In this document: positions 1-9,885 of the stretch, piece after piece
Position numbering within the stretch: the first letter of the stretch is position 1
How the letters are laid out: the number at the start of each line of letters is the position of its first letter
Source of the DNA: Streptomyces sp. M41(2017)
Lineage (GTDB): Bacteria; Actinomycetota; Actinomycetes; Streptomycetales; Streptomycetaceae
Length of the DNA: 64,000 nucleotides
Direction: 5' to 3'
Assembly: GCF_002078175.1 (NCBI RefSeq)
Contig: NZ_MWFK01000001.1
Location: 4,650,001-4,714,000, forward strand
Notes under the pieces: generated by a model
The model's database searches: none
What the model saw: the letters and a program-made list of their open reading frames with translations, nothing else
What the model was told of the DNA's origin: nothing
Made by a program: the position numbers and the translations under genes

Positions 1-224
1 CCCTCGCGGGCGCCGGCACCCCGCCCACCAAGCTCCTCACCAACGCCGACGTCACCTTCCAGCCCGGCGAGGGCATCACCGGCATCCACCTCACCGTGGA
101 GGGCACGGTGCCGGGCCTCGACAACGACGGCTTCGTCGCCGCGGCCGAGGACGCCAAGAAGAACTGCCCCGTCAGCCAGGCGCTGACCGGCACGACGATC
201 ACCCTGTCGGCGAAGCTCGCCTGA
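1..224 (+). CDS. OsmC-family protein, C-terminal part only
   Basis: The reading frame is open from base 3 to a TGA at 222-224 and gives the last 73 residues of a protein; the start lies outside the window. Visible features are a short beta-strand stretch (ADVTFQPGEGITGIHLTVEG), a helix containing the motif KKNCPVSQAL, and the ending TITLSAKLA. The KxxCPVSxAL motif carries the second, resolving-type cysteine of OsmC/Ohr proteins, which reduce organic hydroperoxides in the cytoplasm with two conserved cysteines. The first cysteine would be upstream of the window, so I cannot tell OsmC from an OsmC-like relative. A strong hairpin follows at 236-268. Confidence 0.8.
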   Translation, partial: LAGAGTPPTKLLTNADVTFQPGEGITGIHLTVEGTVPGLDNDGFVAAAEDAKKNCPVSQALTGTTITLSAKLA

Positions 225-235
225 CGCGAACACAC

Positions 236-268
236 CGGTGCCGCGCCTCCGTCGGGGGCGCGGCACCG
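236..268. terminator. Hairpin terminator after the OsmC-like gene
   Basis: Perfect 12-bp arms (CGGTGCCGCGCC and its complement) surround a 9-base loop, starting 11 bases after the stop codon. There is no long T-tract, which is normal for streptomycete terminators. It separates the OsmC-like gene from the dnaK promoter. Confidence 0.65.
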
Positions 269-301
269 TCGTGTCCCCCGCCGTCCCGGCACCACGCGCC
301 A

Positions 302-330
302 TTGACAAGCGGGTACGGGCGTCCTGTGCT
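302..330 (+). promoter_or_regulatory. Candidate housekeeping promoter of the dnaK paralogue
   Basis: A perfect -35 hexamer TTGACA at 302-307 is followed after 17 bp by TGTGCT at 325-330, a weak -10. The predicted transcription start near 337 leaves a leader of about 30 bases before the ATG at 367. I saw no CIRCE element or HAIR repeat here, so this copy need not be heat-controlled in the way the main dnaK operon is. Confidence 0.45.
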
Positions 331-366
331 GGGGAGCGGACAGAGCCCTTCTGGAAGGGGACGGAC

Positions 367-2274
<1,908 letters not shown>

Positions 2275-2314
2275 GCGCCGGCCCTCCCGCACCGCGCCCG
2301 CACGGGGTGGGTGC

Positions 2315-3178
2315 TCAGAAGCTCCGGCGGCACTCCTCCAGGATCTCCTTGGTGCGCTGCGCGGAGGCGGCGTGCGCCGTCATGTGGTCCAGCACCTCCA
2401 GGTGCAGGGCCACCTCCTCCCGCGCGTCGAGGTAGAGGGCGCCCGTCACGTACTCGCTGTAGACGACGTCCGGCAGCTCCGGCTCGGCGAACCGGAACAG
2501 CGTGAAGGAGGTGTACGTCCCCGGGTGCGGACCGTTCGCGAACTCCGCCACCTGGAGCGTCACATGGTCGAGCTCGACCCATTCGAGGAGCCGCTCCATC
2601 TGGTCGCGCATGACCTCGCCCCGGATGCTCACCGGACGCAGCAACGCCGTCTCGTCCATGATGATCCACAGGTGGGGCGGGTTCGCGCGGGTCAGCAGAG
2701 CCTGCCGCTTCATCCGCAGTGCCACGTGCCGCTCGATGGCCCCGGGACCCGTCTGCCAGACCGTTCCGGCCTCCAGCACGGCACGCGCGTAGTCCTCGGT
2801 CTGGAGCAGTCCGGGCACGAAGTGCGGTTCGTAGGAGCGGATCAGCTGGGCGGCGCCCTCCAGACTGACGTGCATGCTGAACCAGTCGGGCAGCACGTCG
2901 TGGTACCGCTGCCACCAGCCGGGCCGGTTCGCCTCCTCGGCCAGCGCGACGAACGCGGCGGACTCGTCGTCGCCCACCCCGTACGTCGTCAACAGGACCT
3001 GTACGTAGGGAATCTTGAGGGCGACCTCGGCCATCTCCATCCGCCGCACGGTCGCCGGCGCGACCCGCAGGACCCGGGCCGCCTCCTCACGCCTCAGACC
3101 GGCCGCCTCGCGCAGTTCCTGCAGCCGCCGCCCCAGTACCACCTGCCCCACGGTGGGCGCGGGTCGCCGCTCACTCAC
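2315..3178 (-). CDS. XRE-family regulator with DUF5753 domain
   Basis: A 287-residue DNA-binding protein of the type abundant in Streptomyces. Residues about 12-70 form an XRE helix-turn-helix (LGRRLQELREAAGLRREEAA, then PATVRRMEMAE), followed by the DUF5753 domain (about 95-270; hallmark stretches GLLQTEDYARAV and MKRQALL). In this family such genes often sit next to a small DUF397 partner; none is visible here. The GTG at 3178 is chosen because GGGGAGG precedes it at the right distance; the frame could extend to 3292 but without homology-like sequence. It is convergent with dnaK, with only 40 bp between the stops. Ligand and targets unknown. Confidence 0.85.
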   Translation of the reverse strand: MSERRPAPTVGQVVLGRRLQELREAAGLRREEAARVLRVAPATVRRMEMAEVALKIPYVQVLLTTYGVGDDESAAFVALAEEANRPGWWQRYHDVLPDWFSMHVSLEGAAQLIRSYEPHFVPGLLQTEDYARAVLEAGTVWQTGPGAIERHVALRMKRQALLTRANPPHLWIIMDETALLRPVSIRGEVMRDQMERLLEWVELDHVTLQVAEFANGPHPGTYTSFTLFRFAEPELPDVVYSEYVTGALYLDAREEVALHLEVLDHMTAHAASAQRTKEILEECRRSF

Positions 3179-3323
3179 GCCACGCCTCCCCACGCGCCGA
3201 AGTATGCGTGCAGTGTGCCATGTCCGTGAAGAACCATCACGGTTCGGCCGCGACCGGTTGCGGACCGTCCCCTTTGTCACACGGGACGCCACGTCACGGG
3301 CGCTCCAGGGGGATGAGGCACCG

Positions 3324-4166
3324 TCAGGACGCCAGTGAATGCAGGTACTTGACCGTCGCGGGGTCCGCCGGGAGGAACGTCTCGACGGCGAGCTCGGCGA
3401 CCGTCACGTCCATCGGGGTGTTGAACGTCGCGATGGAGGAGATGAACGACAGCACCCGCCCCTCGTGCTCGATCCGCATCGGCAGCGCGAAGGGCGGCAC
3501 GGCACCGAACGGCTCCGCGTCCCCCGCAGGCTCCGCGTCCGCGTCCGGGACCGGATACGCGGCCACCTCCTCGTGCAGCGCGCGCAGCGCCTTCGAGCGG
3601 CGCAGCGCGATCTGCCGGTCCATCTGGGCGAGCAGATGCTCCCGCCAGGCGCGCAGGTTGCGGATGCGCGGGGCGAGACCCTCGGGGTGCAGGGTCAGCC
3701 GCATCGCGTTGAGCGGCGGCACCAGCAGGTGCTCGGGGACCCCCTCCAGCAGCATCGCGACACCCCGGTTCGCGGCCAGCACGTCGTACGTCGCGTCCAC
3801 GACCAGCGCCGGATACGGCTCGTAGCCCTGGATCAGCCGCTCCACCCCCTCGCGCAACGCCTCCATCGACGGGTCGTCGAGCGGTGTCTCCGGGTAGTGC
3901 GGGGCGTAACCGGCCGCGAGCAGCAGCGCGTTGCGCTCCCGCACGGGCACGTCGAGGTGCTCGGCGAGCCGCAGCACCATCTCCTCGCTGGGCCGGGAGC
4001 GGCCCGTCTCCACGAAGCTGATGTGACGTGCCGAGGAGCCGGCCCGCAGCGCGAGCTCCAGCTGGCTCACCCGCCGCTGCTCCCGCCACCCGCGCAGCAA
4101 CGGGCCGACGCCGCTCCCCGCGGGGGCACTTGAGGAGCCGGCGGCACCGGGCGGGACAATGCTCAT
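3324..4166 (-). CDS. XRE-family regulator with MmyB-like ligand domain
   Basis: A 280-residue transcription regulator. The N-terminal HTH (about 20-75) reads LLRGWREQRRVSQLELALRA with recognition-helix region SARHISFVETGRSRPS. The rest matches the MmyB-like PAS-type ligand-binding domain (about 105-270), with the characteristic LLLAAGYAPHYPETPLDDP and NRGVAMLLEGVP segments. Family members bind fatty-acid-like ligands and usually control a divergent neighbour. Here the divergent gene is the ADP-ribosylglycohydrolase, only 27 bp away, so that gene is the most likely target (inference). ATG 4166 gives the usual N-terminus; the much longer open frame upstream is antisense to the neighbour. Confidence 0.88.
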   Translation of the reverse strand: MSIVPPGAAGSSSAPAGSGVGPLLRGWREQRRVSQLELALRAGSSARHISFVETGRSRPSEEMVLRLAEHLDVPVRERNALLLAAGYAPHYPETPLDDPSMEALREGVERLIQGYEPYPALVVDATYDVLAANRGVAMLLEGVPEHLLVPPLNAMRLTLHPEGLAPRIRNLRAWREHLLAQMDRQIALRRSKALRALHEEVAAYPVPDADAEPAGDAEPFGAVPPFALPMRIEHEGRVLSFISSIATFNTPMDVTVAELAVETFLPADPATVKYLHSLAS

Positions 4167-4193
4167 ACGAGGACCGTAGTCGAGGAGTGGCAC

Positions 4194-5264
4194 GTGAACG
4201 AGCTGGGGAACCTGTCCTGGGACGCCGAGGCCCGATACCGGGCGCGCGTCCGCGGCTGTCTGCTCGGCGGCGCACTCGGCGACGCCCTCGGCTACCCGGT
4301 CGAGTTCGACGCGCTGGACGCCATCCGCGCGGCGCACGGCCCGCGCGGCCTGCGGGGCCCGGTCGCCGACGGCTCCGGCTCCGTCGGCCTGGTCAGCGAC
4401 GACACCCAGATGACCCTCTTCACCGCGGAGGGCCTCCAGCAGGCGCACGCGCGGGAGCGGCACAAGGGGATCGGCGGCGGCTGGTCCCGGCTCGTGCGCA
4501 CGGCGTACGGACGCTGGCTGGACACCCAGACCGCGCCCGGACCCGCCCCGGACGTGCGCGGCGGACTCGCCGCGCAGACCTGGCTGTACGCCCGCCGGGC
4601 CCCCGGCAACGCCTGCCTCTCCGGGCTCCGCGAGCGCGAGTACTGCCCCGACCCGGCGAGCGAACTCGGCCCGCCCGGACCCGTCAACCCGGACTCCAAG
4701 GGCTGCGGCTCGGTGATGCGCTCCGCGCCCTTCGGACTCACCCGGACCTCGGCCGAGTCGGCGTTCGCCATGGCCGCCCGCTGCTCGCGGATGACCCACG
4801 GCCACCCGACCGCCTCCTACGCGTCCGGCGCGCTCGCCGCGATCGTCACCCACCTCGTCGCCGGGGACTCCCTGGAGGGCGCGGTCCTGCGCGCGCTCCG
4901 GCTGCTCGCCCGCCACCCCGCCCACGAGGAGACCACGACGGCGCTGAACCGGGCCCTCGACCTCGCCTCCGAGGGCGCTCCGAGCGCGGAGAAGGTCGCG
5001 TCACTCGGCGCCGGCTGGATCGCCGAGGAGGCGCTTGCCGTCGCCGTCTACTGCGCCCTCGTCGAATACACGGTCACCGACGCGCTGCTGCTGTCCGTGA
5101 ACCACTCGGGCGACAGCGACTCCACCGGCTCGCTGTGCGGGAACCTCCTGGGCGCCCTGCACGGCGACCACGGGCTGCCGCACGAATGGCTGGAGCAGGT
5201 CGAGGGCCGCGCCACGATCACCCTCCTGGCGGACGACCTCGCCGCGGAGTGCGTCCGCCGGTGA
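4194..5264 (+). CDS. ADP-ribosylglycohydrolase family protein (DraG-like)
   Basis: A 356-residue enzyme of the ADP-ribosyl-glycohydrolase (ARH/DraG) fold, which removes ADP-ribose from proteins or small molecules using two Mg ions. Metal-binding signatures are visible: GCLLGGALGDALGYPVEF near residue 22, SDDTQMTLFTAEG near 70, a CGSVMRSAPFG turn, and NHSGDSDSTGSLCGNLLG near 305. The length is normal. GTG 4194 has AGGAG about eight bases upstream. It is transcribed away from the MmyB-type regulator over a 27-bp gap and is followed after about 110 bp by the pterin dehydratase. The actual substrate is unknown; no ADP-ribosyltransferase partner is nearby. Confidence 0.9.
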   Translation: MNELGNLSWDAEARYRARVRGCLLGGALGDALGYPVEFDALDAIRAAHGPRGLRGPVADGSGSVGLVSDDTQMTLFTAEGLQQAHARERHKGIGGGWSRLVRTAYGRWLDTQTAPGPAPDVRGGLAAQTWLYARRAPGNACLSGLREREYCPDPASELGPPGPVNPDSKGCGSVMRSAPFGLTRTSAESAFAMAARCSRMTHGHPTASYASGALAAIVTHLVAGDSLEGAVLRALRLLARHPAHEETTTALNRALDLASEGAPSAEKVASLGAGWIAEEALAVAVYCALVEYTVTDALLLSVNHSGDSDSTGSLCGNLLGALHGDHGLPHEWLEQVEGRATITLLADDLAAECVRR

Positions 5265-5377
5265 CGCGGGGCGGCCCGGAGCCCGCGCGGCTCCCCGACG
5301 GCGCCCGGCCGGGTCCGCCCGGCTGTGGCACGCTGAGGGAACGTCCCCCAGCTCCGCCGTACGAAGGGAACCCGCTC

Positions 5378-5683
5378 ATGGCCGTCGAACCGCTGGCGCA
5401 GAAGGACATCGAGGAGCGGCTGGCGGGGCTGCCCGGCTGGTCCCTCGACGGCGACCGGCTCGCCCGTTCCTACCGGCTCGCCTCGCACTTCGCGGCGACC
5501 GCGATGGTCGTGCACATCGCGCAGGTGCAGGAGGAACTCGACCACCACTCCGACCTCACCCTCGGCTACAACACGATCGCCCTCACCGTGAACACGCACA
5601 GCGTCGGCGGCGCCGTCACCGCCCTCGACTTCGACCTCGCCCGCAGGGTGGAGGACCTCGCCCCGGGCCACGGAGCACACTGA
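5378..5683 (+). CDS. 4a-hydroxytetrahydrobiopterin dehydratase (PCD/DCoH)
   Basis: A 101-residue protein matching pterin-4a-carbinolamine dehydratase, which dehydrates the carbinolamine formed when aromatic amino-acid hydroxylases use tetrahydropterin. The family motif is complete: EELDHHSDLTLGYNTIALTV then NTHSVGGAVTALD, with the paired histidines as catalytic residues. Start ATG 5378 has GAAGGGAA upstream. The next gene, a methyltransferase, begins five bases after the stop, suggesting co-transcription. No aromatic amino-acid hydroxylase is in the window. Confidence 0.92.
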   Translation: MAVEPLAQKDIEERLAGLPGWSLDGDRLARSYRLASHFAATAMVVHIAQVQEELDHHSDLTLGYNTIALTVNTHSVGGAVTALDFDLARRVEDLAPGHGAH

Positions 5684-5688
5684 CCCAC

Positions 5689-6405
5689 GTGCTGGACTAC
5701 GACAGGGAAGCCGACCGGTACGACGCCACCCGGGGCGGCGAGCCACGGGCCGCCGCGGCCGCCGACGCCGTCCTCACCCTGGTCCCCGGCGGAGCCCGGA
5801 CGCTCCTCGACCTGGCCTGCGGAACCGGCATCGTGACCCGGCGGCTCGCCGCCGGGCGGCCGGGGCTCCGGGTGCTGGGCGCGGACGCGGCGCACGGCAT
5901 GGCCCGCAGAGCCGCCACTCGTCTCCCCGGCGCCGTCGTCCGCGCCGACTCCCGCCGACTGCCCTTCCCGGAGGCGTCGTTCGACACCGTGTCGGTGGTC
6001 TGGCTGCTGCATCTGCTGGACGACGCGCGGCCCGTGGTCGCCGAGGCCGCCCGGCTGCTGCGCCCCGGCGGCGTGCTCGTCACCACCGTCGACAAGGCCG
6101 CCGCCCACGATGTCGGCAGCGACATCGACGCGCTGTGCGCGCCCCACCGGGCCGGGCACGCGGCCGACGGTTCGGCCCGCGTCACCGCGTACGCCGTCGA
6201 GCACGGCCTCACGCCGGACGGGACCGCCCTGTTCCGGGGCCACGGGCAGGGCCGGACCCCGCGCCGCGTCGCCGAGCAGATCCGGGCGGGCCGGCTGTAC
6301 GTCACCGGCGGCCCGCGGCTCGCCGGCCGTGTCGAGGCACTGCCCGCCCCCGACAGCCCCCGCCCGGAACCGGAGTTCACCCTGCGGGCCTTCCGCAGGA
6401 TCTGA
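5689..6405 (+). CDS. Class I SAM-dependent methyltransferase
   Basis: A 238-residue methyltransferase of the Rossmann type. Motif I is LDLACGTGIVTRRLAAG (about residues 43-60), the acidic post-I residue lies in VLGADAAHGM, and the post-II region is DTVSVVWLLHLLDDARP. This is the UbiE/Methyltransf_11 class acting on small molecules; the substrate cannot be predicted. GTG 5689 starts five bases after the pterin dehydratase stop and inside a compact operon. The stop lies 18 bp from the convergent DUF1579-like gene. Confidence 0.82.
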   Translation: MLDYDREADRYDATRGGEPRAAAAADAVLTLVPGGARTLLDLACGTGIVTRRLAAGRPGLRVLGADAAHGMARRAATRLPGAVVRADSRRLPFPEASFDTVSVVWLLHLLDDARPVVAEAARLLRPGGVLVTTVDKAAAHDVGSDIDALCAPHRAGHAADGSARVTAYAVEHGLTPDGTALFRGHGQGRTPRRVAEQIRAGRLYVTGGPRLAGRVEALPAPDSPRPEPEFTLRAFRRI

Positions 6406-6423
6406 ACTCCCCCGACAGGCTGC

Positions 6424-6915
6424 TCAGTCGGCCGTCCGCCGGGTGAAGTCCATCGTCCAGTTGGACAGCCAGGTCCGCTCGCCGTCCAGCGAGAACGCCT
6501 GCTCCCAGCGAGCGGTGGTCGCCGAGATCCCCGACCACAGGTACCGCACCCGCACCTCCTTGCCCTCGTGGGTGTCGTCCCCGAAGAACACGCCCCGTCC
6601 GTCCGGCCCGAACCTCCCCAGCACCGGCGGGAACAGCCTCCCGCTGCGGCTGGACGACCAGTTCAGCGACCACCGTCCGCTCTCCACGTCGAAGAGCCGC
6701 AGGGTCAGCCCCTTCCAGCCCTGGTCCGGCACGTCCAGCTCGTCGAGGTTCGCGGCCCCGCCGAACAGGTTCCAGCAGCGGCTGGTCGCCGGGAACCGGA
6801 CCCAGTCGCCGTCCGGGTCGAGGAAGTCCGTACGCCGGGTGTTCAGGACGTCCCAGTCGCCGTGCAGGAAGTCGAAGTCGTGGGATGCGGCGGCGGTGTC
6901 GTGGGCGGTGTTCAC
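6424..6915 (-). CDS. DUF1579-like hypothetical protein
   Basis: A 163-residue cytoplasmic protein with a DUF1579/lipocalin-like pattern: HDFDFLHGDWDVLNTRR near the start, then repeated beta-strand stretches (GWKGLTLRLFDVESGRWSL, KEVRVRYLWSGI) ending WLSNWTMDFTRR. The function of this family is not established. GTG 6915 overlaps the stop of the upstream gene as GTGA, which indicates translational coupling. The pair is divergent from the WYL regulator at 7518 and is probably its target. Confidence 0.7.
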   Translation of the reverse strand: MNTAHDTAAASHDFDFLHGDWDVLNTRRTDFLDPDGDWVRFPATSRCWNLFGGAANLDELDVPDQGWKGLTLRLFDVESGRWSLNWSSSRSGRLFPPVLGRFGPDGRGVFFGDDTHEGKEVRVRYLWSGISATTARWEQAFSLDGERTWLSNWTMDFTRRTAD

Positions 6916-7484
6916 GAGCGGTCTCCCGTGGTCCCCTCGGGCAGCGAGTCGGCCACGTAGGCCTTCAGATCGGGCACGTCGGGGGCGAGCAGGTGCCGTA
7001 CCCAGGCGTCCCGCTCGTGCAGGATCGGCGGCAGCTCCCAGACACAGCCGATCCACGGCAGGTCGGGCCGGACGAAACGGGTCGGGTCCCGGTCCGGGCA
7101 TCCCAGCACCGGCTGGCCGGCGGCGGCGCCCCGGAAGTGCAGCACGTTGTCCCACACCCAGCTGTAGGCGTTCAGATAGGCGCCGGAGTCGGCACCCCGG
7201 TGCAGGACGACGAACGTGGCCGGGGGAGTGCCGTCCGGCTCGGGCAGCAGCCCCGGCAGCGCCGCGTACGCCGCGCGCTCGACGTCGGGTTCGACACCGG
7301 CCGGGTCGGAGGTGACGTGGTAGCGCTTGATCCACCGCCCCGCCACCTCGACGGGCGGCGGCACGGTGAGGAACTTCTCCCGGAAGGCGCCGGGGGACCC
7401 GGAGCCGGGGGGTGCGGGAGGGGAACCGGCGGAACCGGCCGAACCCGGGGAACCGTCGGACTGCAGGGAGGTCGTCGAAGCCAT
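6912..7484 (-). CDS. Conserved hypothetical protein paired with the DUF1579-like gene
   Basis: A 190-residue protein I do not recognise by name. The first 33 residues are low-complexity (G, S, P, A); the rest is globular with many Trp, Tyr and Pro residues, including GRWIKRYHVTSD, FVVLHRGADSG, YSWVWDNVLHFRG and LPWIGCVWELPPILHERDAW. No signal peptide or membrane segment is evident. It is the first gene of a two-gene unit with a GTGA overlap. Its start is 33 bp from the divergent WYL regulator, with a perfect palindrome in the gap. Related proteins in actinobacteria often sit beside WYL regulators (recollection, not checked). Confidence 0.65.
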   Translation of the reverse strand: MASTTSLQSDGSPGSAGSAGSPPAPPGSGSPGAFREKFLTVPPPVEVAGRWIKRYHVTSDPAGVEPDVERAAYAALPGLLPEPDGTPPATFVVLHRGADSGAYLNAYSWVWDNVLHFRGAAAGQPVLGCPDRDPTRFVRPDLPWIGCVWELPPILHERDAWVRHLLAPDVPDLKAYVADSLPEGTTGDRS

Positions 7485-7505
7485 GGCAGGACGCTAGGCC
7501 CGCTC

Positions 7506-7526
7506 CACTGACATCCTGTGTCAGTG
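7506..7526. promoter_or_regulatory. Perfect inverted repeat, probable WYL-regulator operator
   Basis: CACTGACA and TGTCAGTG are perfect 8-bp arms around a 5-bp spacer. The palindrome lies between two divergent genes and overlaps the GTG start codon of the WYL regulator at 7518. Binding there would block both the regulator's own translation start region and the promoter of the divergent pair, giving tight autoregulation. Confidence 0.7.
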
Positions 7527-8477
7527 AAGTCCAGCCGTCTCGTCTCGATCCTCCTGCTGCTCCAGACCCGTGGACGGCTGACCGCGGCCCAGCTCGCCGA
7601 GGAGCTGGAGGTGTCGGTCCGGACGGTGTACCGCGACGTCGAGGCCCTGAGCGCGGCGGGCGTACCGCTCTACGGGGACGCGGGGCACGCGGGCGGCTAC
7701 CGGCTCCTCGGCGGTTATCGCACCCGTCTCACCGGCCTCACCACCGAGGAGGCCGAGGCCCTCTTCCTCGCCGGGGTGCCCGGACCGGCCGCGGAACTCG
7801 GCCTCGGCGCGGTCCTCGCCGCCGCCCAGCTCAAGGTGCGCGCCGCCCTCCCGCACGAGCTGCGCGAGCACGCCGACCGGATCTCCGGACGCTTCCACCT
7901 GGACGCGCCGGGCTGGTACGCCGACGCCGACGCGACCCCGTACCTCCCCGCCGTCGCGGACGCCGTCTGGAACAGCCGTGTCCTGCATGTCCGTTACCGC
8001 CGCTGGCGGGAGCCGACCGACGTGGAGCGCCGCCTGGAGCCCTACGCCCTCGTCCTCAAGGCGGGCCGCTGGTACGTCGTCGCCGGCCCGGGACCGCGTA
8101 CCTTCCGCGTCGACCAGATCCTCGAACTCAGGACTCCCGGCGAGGAGTTCACCCGCCCGGACGACTTCGACCTGACGGCCTACTGGACTCGGTACCAGCG
8201 TGACTTCCACGACCGGCTGCACCGGGCGGAGGCGGTTCTGCGGATCGCGCCCGGCGCGGCCCCGGGCGGCCTCACGGGACGGGCGGTCGAGGACAACGGG
8301 CGTACGGAGGAGGACGGCTGGACACGGGTCACTGTCCCCATCGAGTCGGTCGACCGGGCGCACGACGAGTTCCTGCGTCTCGGTACGGCGATCGAGGTCC
8401 TGGAACCTCCCGAACTCCGCGCCCGCCTGGGCGCGACGGTCGCCGAACTGGCCCGGAGGTACGCGCCGCGGACGTGA
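7518..8477 (+). CDS. YafY-type HTH-WYL transcriptional regulator
   Basis: A 319-residue regulator. An N-terminal winged HTH of the DeoR/HTH_11 type (residues 4-60) has LLLLQTRGRLTAAQLAEELE and recognition helix SVRTVYRDVEALS. The WYL domain runs about 140-230 with the defining region WYVVAGPGPRTFRVDQI, and a WCX-like C-terminus follows. WYL domains sense ligands, often nucleic acids or nucleotides. The start is GTG 7518, which lies within the operator palindrome; no good ribosome-binding site precedes it, so it may be translated from a very short or absent leader. It is divergent from the 6912-7484 unit. Confidence 0.88.
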   Translation: MSVKSSRLVSILLLLQTRGRLTAAQLAEELEVSVRTVYRDVEALSAAGVPLYGDAGHAGGYRLLGGYRTRLTGLTTEEAEALFLAGVPGPAAELGLGAVLAAAQLKVRAALPHELREHADRISGRFHLDAPGWYADADATPYLPAVADAVWNSRVLHVRYRRWREPTDVERRLEPYALVLKAGRWYVVAGPGPRTFRVDQILELRTPGEEFTRPDDFDLTAYWTRYQRDFHDRLHRAEAVLRIAPGAAPGGLTGRAVEDNGRTEEDGWTRVTVPIESVDRAHDEFLRLGTAIEVLEPPELRARLGATVAELARRYAPRT

Positions 8478-8488
8478 CCACGTCCCCT

Positions 8489-8512
8489 CCGCCCGCCGGT
8501 CCCGTCGGGCGG
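8489..8512 (+). terminator. Hairpin after the WYL regulator
   Basis: Seven-bp GC arms (CCGCCCG and CGGGCGG) around a 10-base loop lie 12 bases after the stop and are followed by GAAA. Confidence 0.45.
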
Positions 8513-8637
8513 GAAAGCACCTCCGATCAGGCGACTTGGGAACTTCTTTGCCACCCCGGTGAGTTCTGACAGGGCGGCCGGCGTTGCACCGGCCGGCAGG
8601 GAACGACCAGTGCGACGAGTGAAGGAGCAACGCCGGC

Positions 8638-8787
8638 ATGGTGTTCGAACGGCTGCTGGGGGCGACCGGCGTGGGCGGCCCCGCGGTGGACACGGTCCTG
8701 GACGCCGGGGCGGTGTCGCCCGGCGGGTCCCTCTCCGGAGAGGTGCGGCTGAGAGGCGGAGGCGCAGCGGGGGAGGACGAGACATAG
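8638..8787 (+). pseudogene. Truncated Spo0M-like gene
   Basis: ATG 8638 has GAAGGAG correctly placed and encodes only 49 residues. The sequence MVFERLLGATGVGGPAVDTV, followed by PGGSLSGEVRLRGG, is the standard N-terminus of Spo0M/SpoOM sporulation-control proteins, which are normally about 250 residues or more with an arrestin-like fold. The frame stops at TAG 8785, just where the family would continue with the first long beta strands, and no continuation is seen in any frame before terD. The likely reading is a gene remnant that still has its ribosome-binding site. An expressed 49-residue peptide is the alternative. Confidence 0.6.
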
Positions 8788-8887
8788 CGCGTGCCAGGCC
8801 CCCGATCGAAGGCCCCGGCTCACGGGCCGAGAGTCCCCAGGCACAATTTGCCTGACGCAGTCCCATCTCGCAGAGGATGATCCACGC

Positions 8888-9472
8888 ATGATGACGCTCA
8901 CCAAGGAAGACGGCCCGGCGGATCTGGACGGTGTCACCCACCTGTCCATAGGGGTGTCCTGGGACCCCACCTCCGGAAGCAGCGGCGGGGTGCTGGGCGC
9001 GCTCCGACGCAAGAGTGGAACCGACCTCGACCTGATCGCCATCGCCATGCAGGGCGGCGAACCGGTGCGCCTCGCGGGCCTCGACTCCCTCGACCCGATG
9101 GGCAACGGCTCGCTGCTGCACAGCGGCGACAACCAGACCGGCCGCGGGGACGGCGACGACGAGACCGTCACCGTCGAGTTCGCCCGCGTCCCGCCCAACA
9201 TCACGTCCATCGTGTTCATCGCCGCCGCCTACAAGAAGGGAAGCTCCTTCCAGAAGGCGCGCAACATCAGCTTCAAGGTGTACGACGCCACCGGGGGCAG
9301 CAGCACGCAGGTCGCCGACATCTGGCCGAGCCTGCTGTCGCAGGACAACGGCTGCGCGGTGGCCAAGGCCCAGCGTGACGGCAATGCCTGGAAGCTCCAG
9401 GTGATCAATCTGACCGGGAAGATCAAGCAGGGTGACGAGAACGCCCTCATGCGGTTCGCCGTCAGCAAGTGA
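8888..9472 (+). CDS. TerD-family calcium-binding stress protein
   Basis: A 194-residue TerD-family protein, the cytoplasmic Ca-binding fold linked to tellurite resistance, stress and differentiation in Streptomyces. The hallmarks are present: a GVSWDP strand near residue 23, DLDLIAIAM near 50, and the Ca-site loop GDNQTGRGDGDDETVTVEF near 80, then FIAAAYKKG. The length is normal. ATG 8888 has AGAGGA about 12 bases upstream. It stands alone except for the broken Spo0M-like gene in front; no terB, terC or terZ cluster is present. Confidence 0.9.
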   Translation: MMTLTKEDGPADLDGVTHLSIGVSWDPTSGSSGGVLGALRRKSGTDLDLIAIAMQGGEPVRLAGLDSLDPMGNGSLLHSGDNQTGRGDGDDETVTVEFARVPPNITSIVFIAAAYKKGSSFQKARNISFKVYDATGGSSTQVADIWPSLLSQDNGCAVAKAQRDGNAWKLQVINLTGKIKQGDENALMRFAVSK

Positions 9473-9885
9473 CCGACGGGCGGCGGTCCTTGCCGAGCGG
9501 CCCGGGCACCGGGCCGGCGCCGGGGCCGTCGTAGCCGGCCGGACGCCGTCCGGGACGCGTGACGCTGCGCGGCCCCCTTCGCGGGAGGGGGCCGCGGCCT
9601 CCCGGCGCCGGGCAAACACCTCCCGGCCGGACGACGCCCCCGGGCCAGGCGCCCCGGGGCCGGGAGGACATCGTCCCCGCGCCCACTCCACGGATCTCCA
9701 CGCGACGGCCGGCCACCCGCCCCGATCCCCCCGACGGATCACGGGCTCCACCGCGACCGGCCCCGTCCGTTCGCCGCCCCGCGGCCCTCGGGCGGAGCCC
9801 CTCTTTTTGCCGTTCGAGCAAGGCGACTGGCCGTTTCCGGGAAGCGCGGGCACGCTGTCGGCATCCCGAGAGAGAGGCTTCCGCC
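9473..9885. other. Gene-free gap with a hairpin downstream of terD
   Basis: This 413-bp stretch holds no convincing gene. It has a hairpin at 9569-9595, then very GC-rich sequence, a less GC-rich block near 9799-9850 and the leader of the next gene, with AGAGAGAGG just before ATG 9886. I could not assign a -35/-10 pair with confidence. Confidence 0.5.
9569..9595 (+). terminator. Hairpin terminator of terD
   Basis: Perfect 9-bp arms (GCGGCCCCC and GGGGGCCGC) around a 9-base loop, about 95 bases after the terD stop. No T-tract. Confidence 0.5.

Noticed and set aside
238..366. N-terminal extension of DnaK starting at ATG 238
   Set aside because: It runs through the OsmC terminator and the TTGACA promoter and does not resemble Hsp70; ATG 367 has a proper site and canonical start.
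8540..8575. ECF-type GGAAC ... GTT promoter before the Spo0M-like stub
   Set aside because: Spacing is 19 bp and the hexamers fit SigE or SigR consensus only partly.
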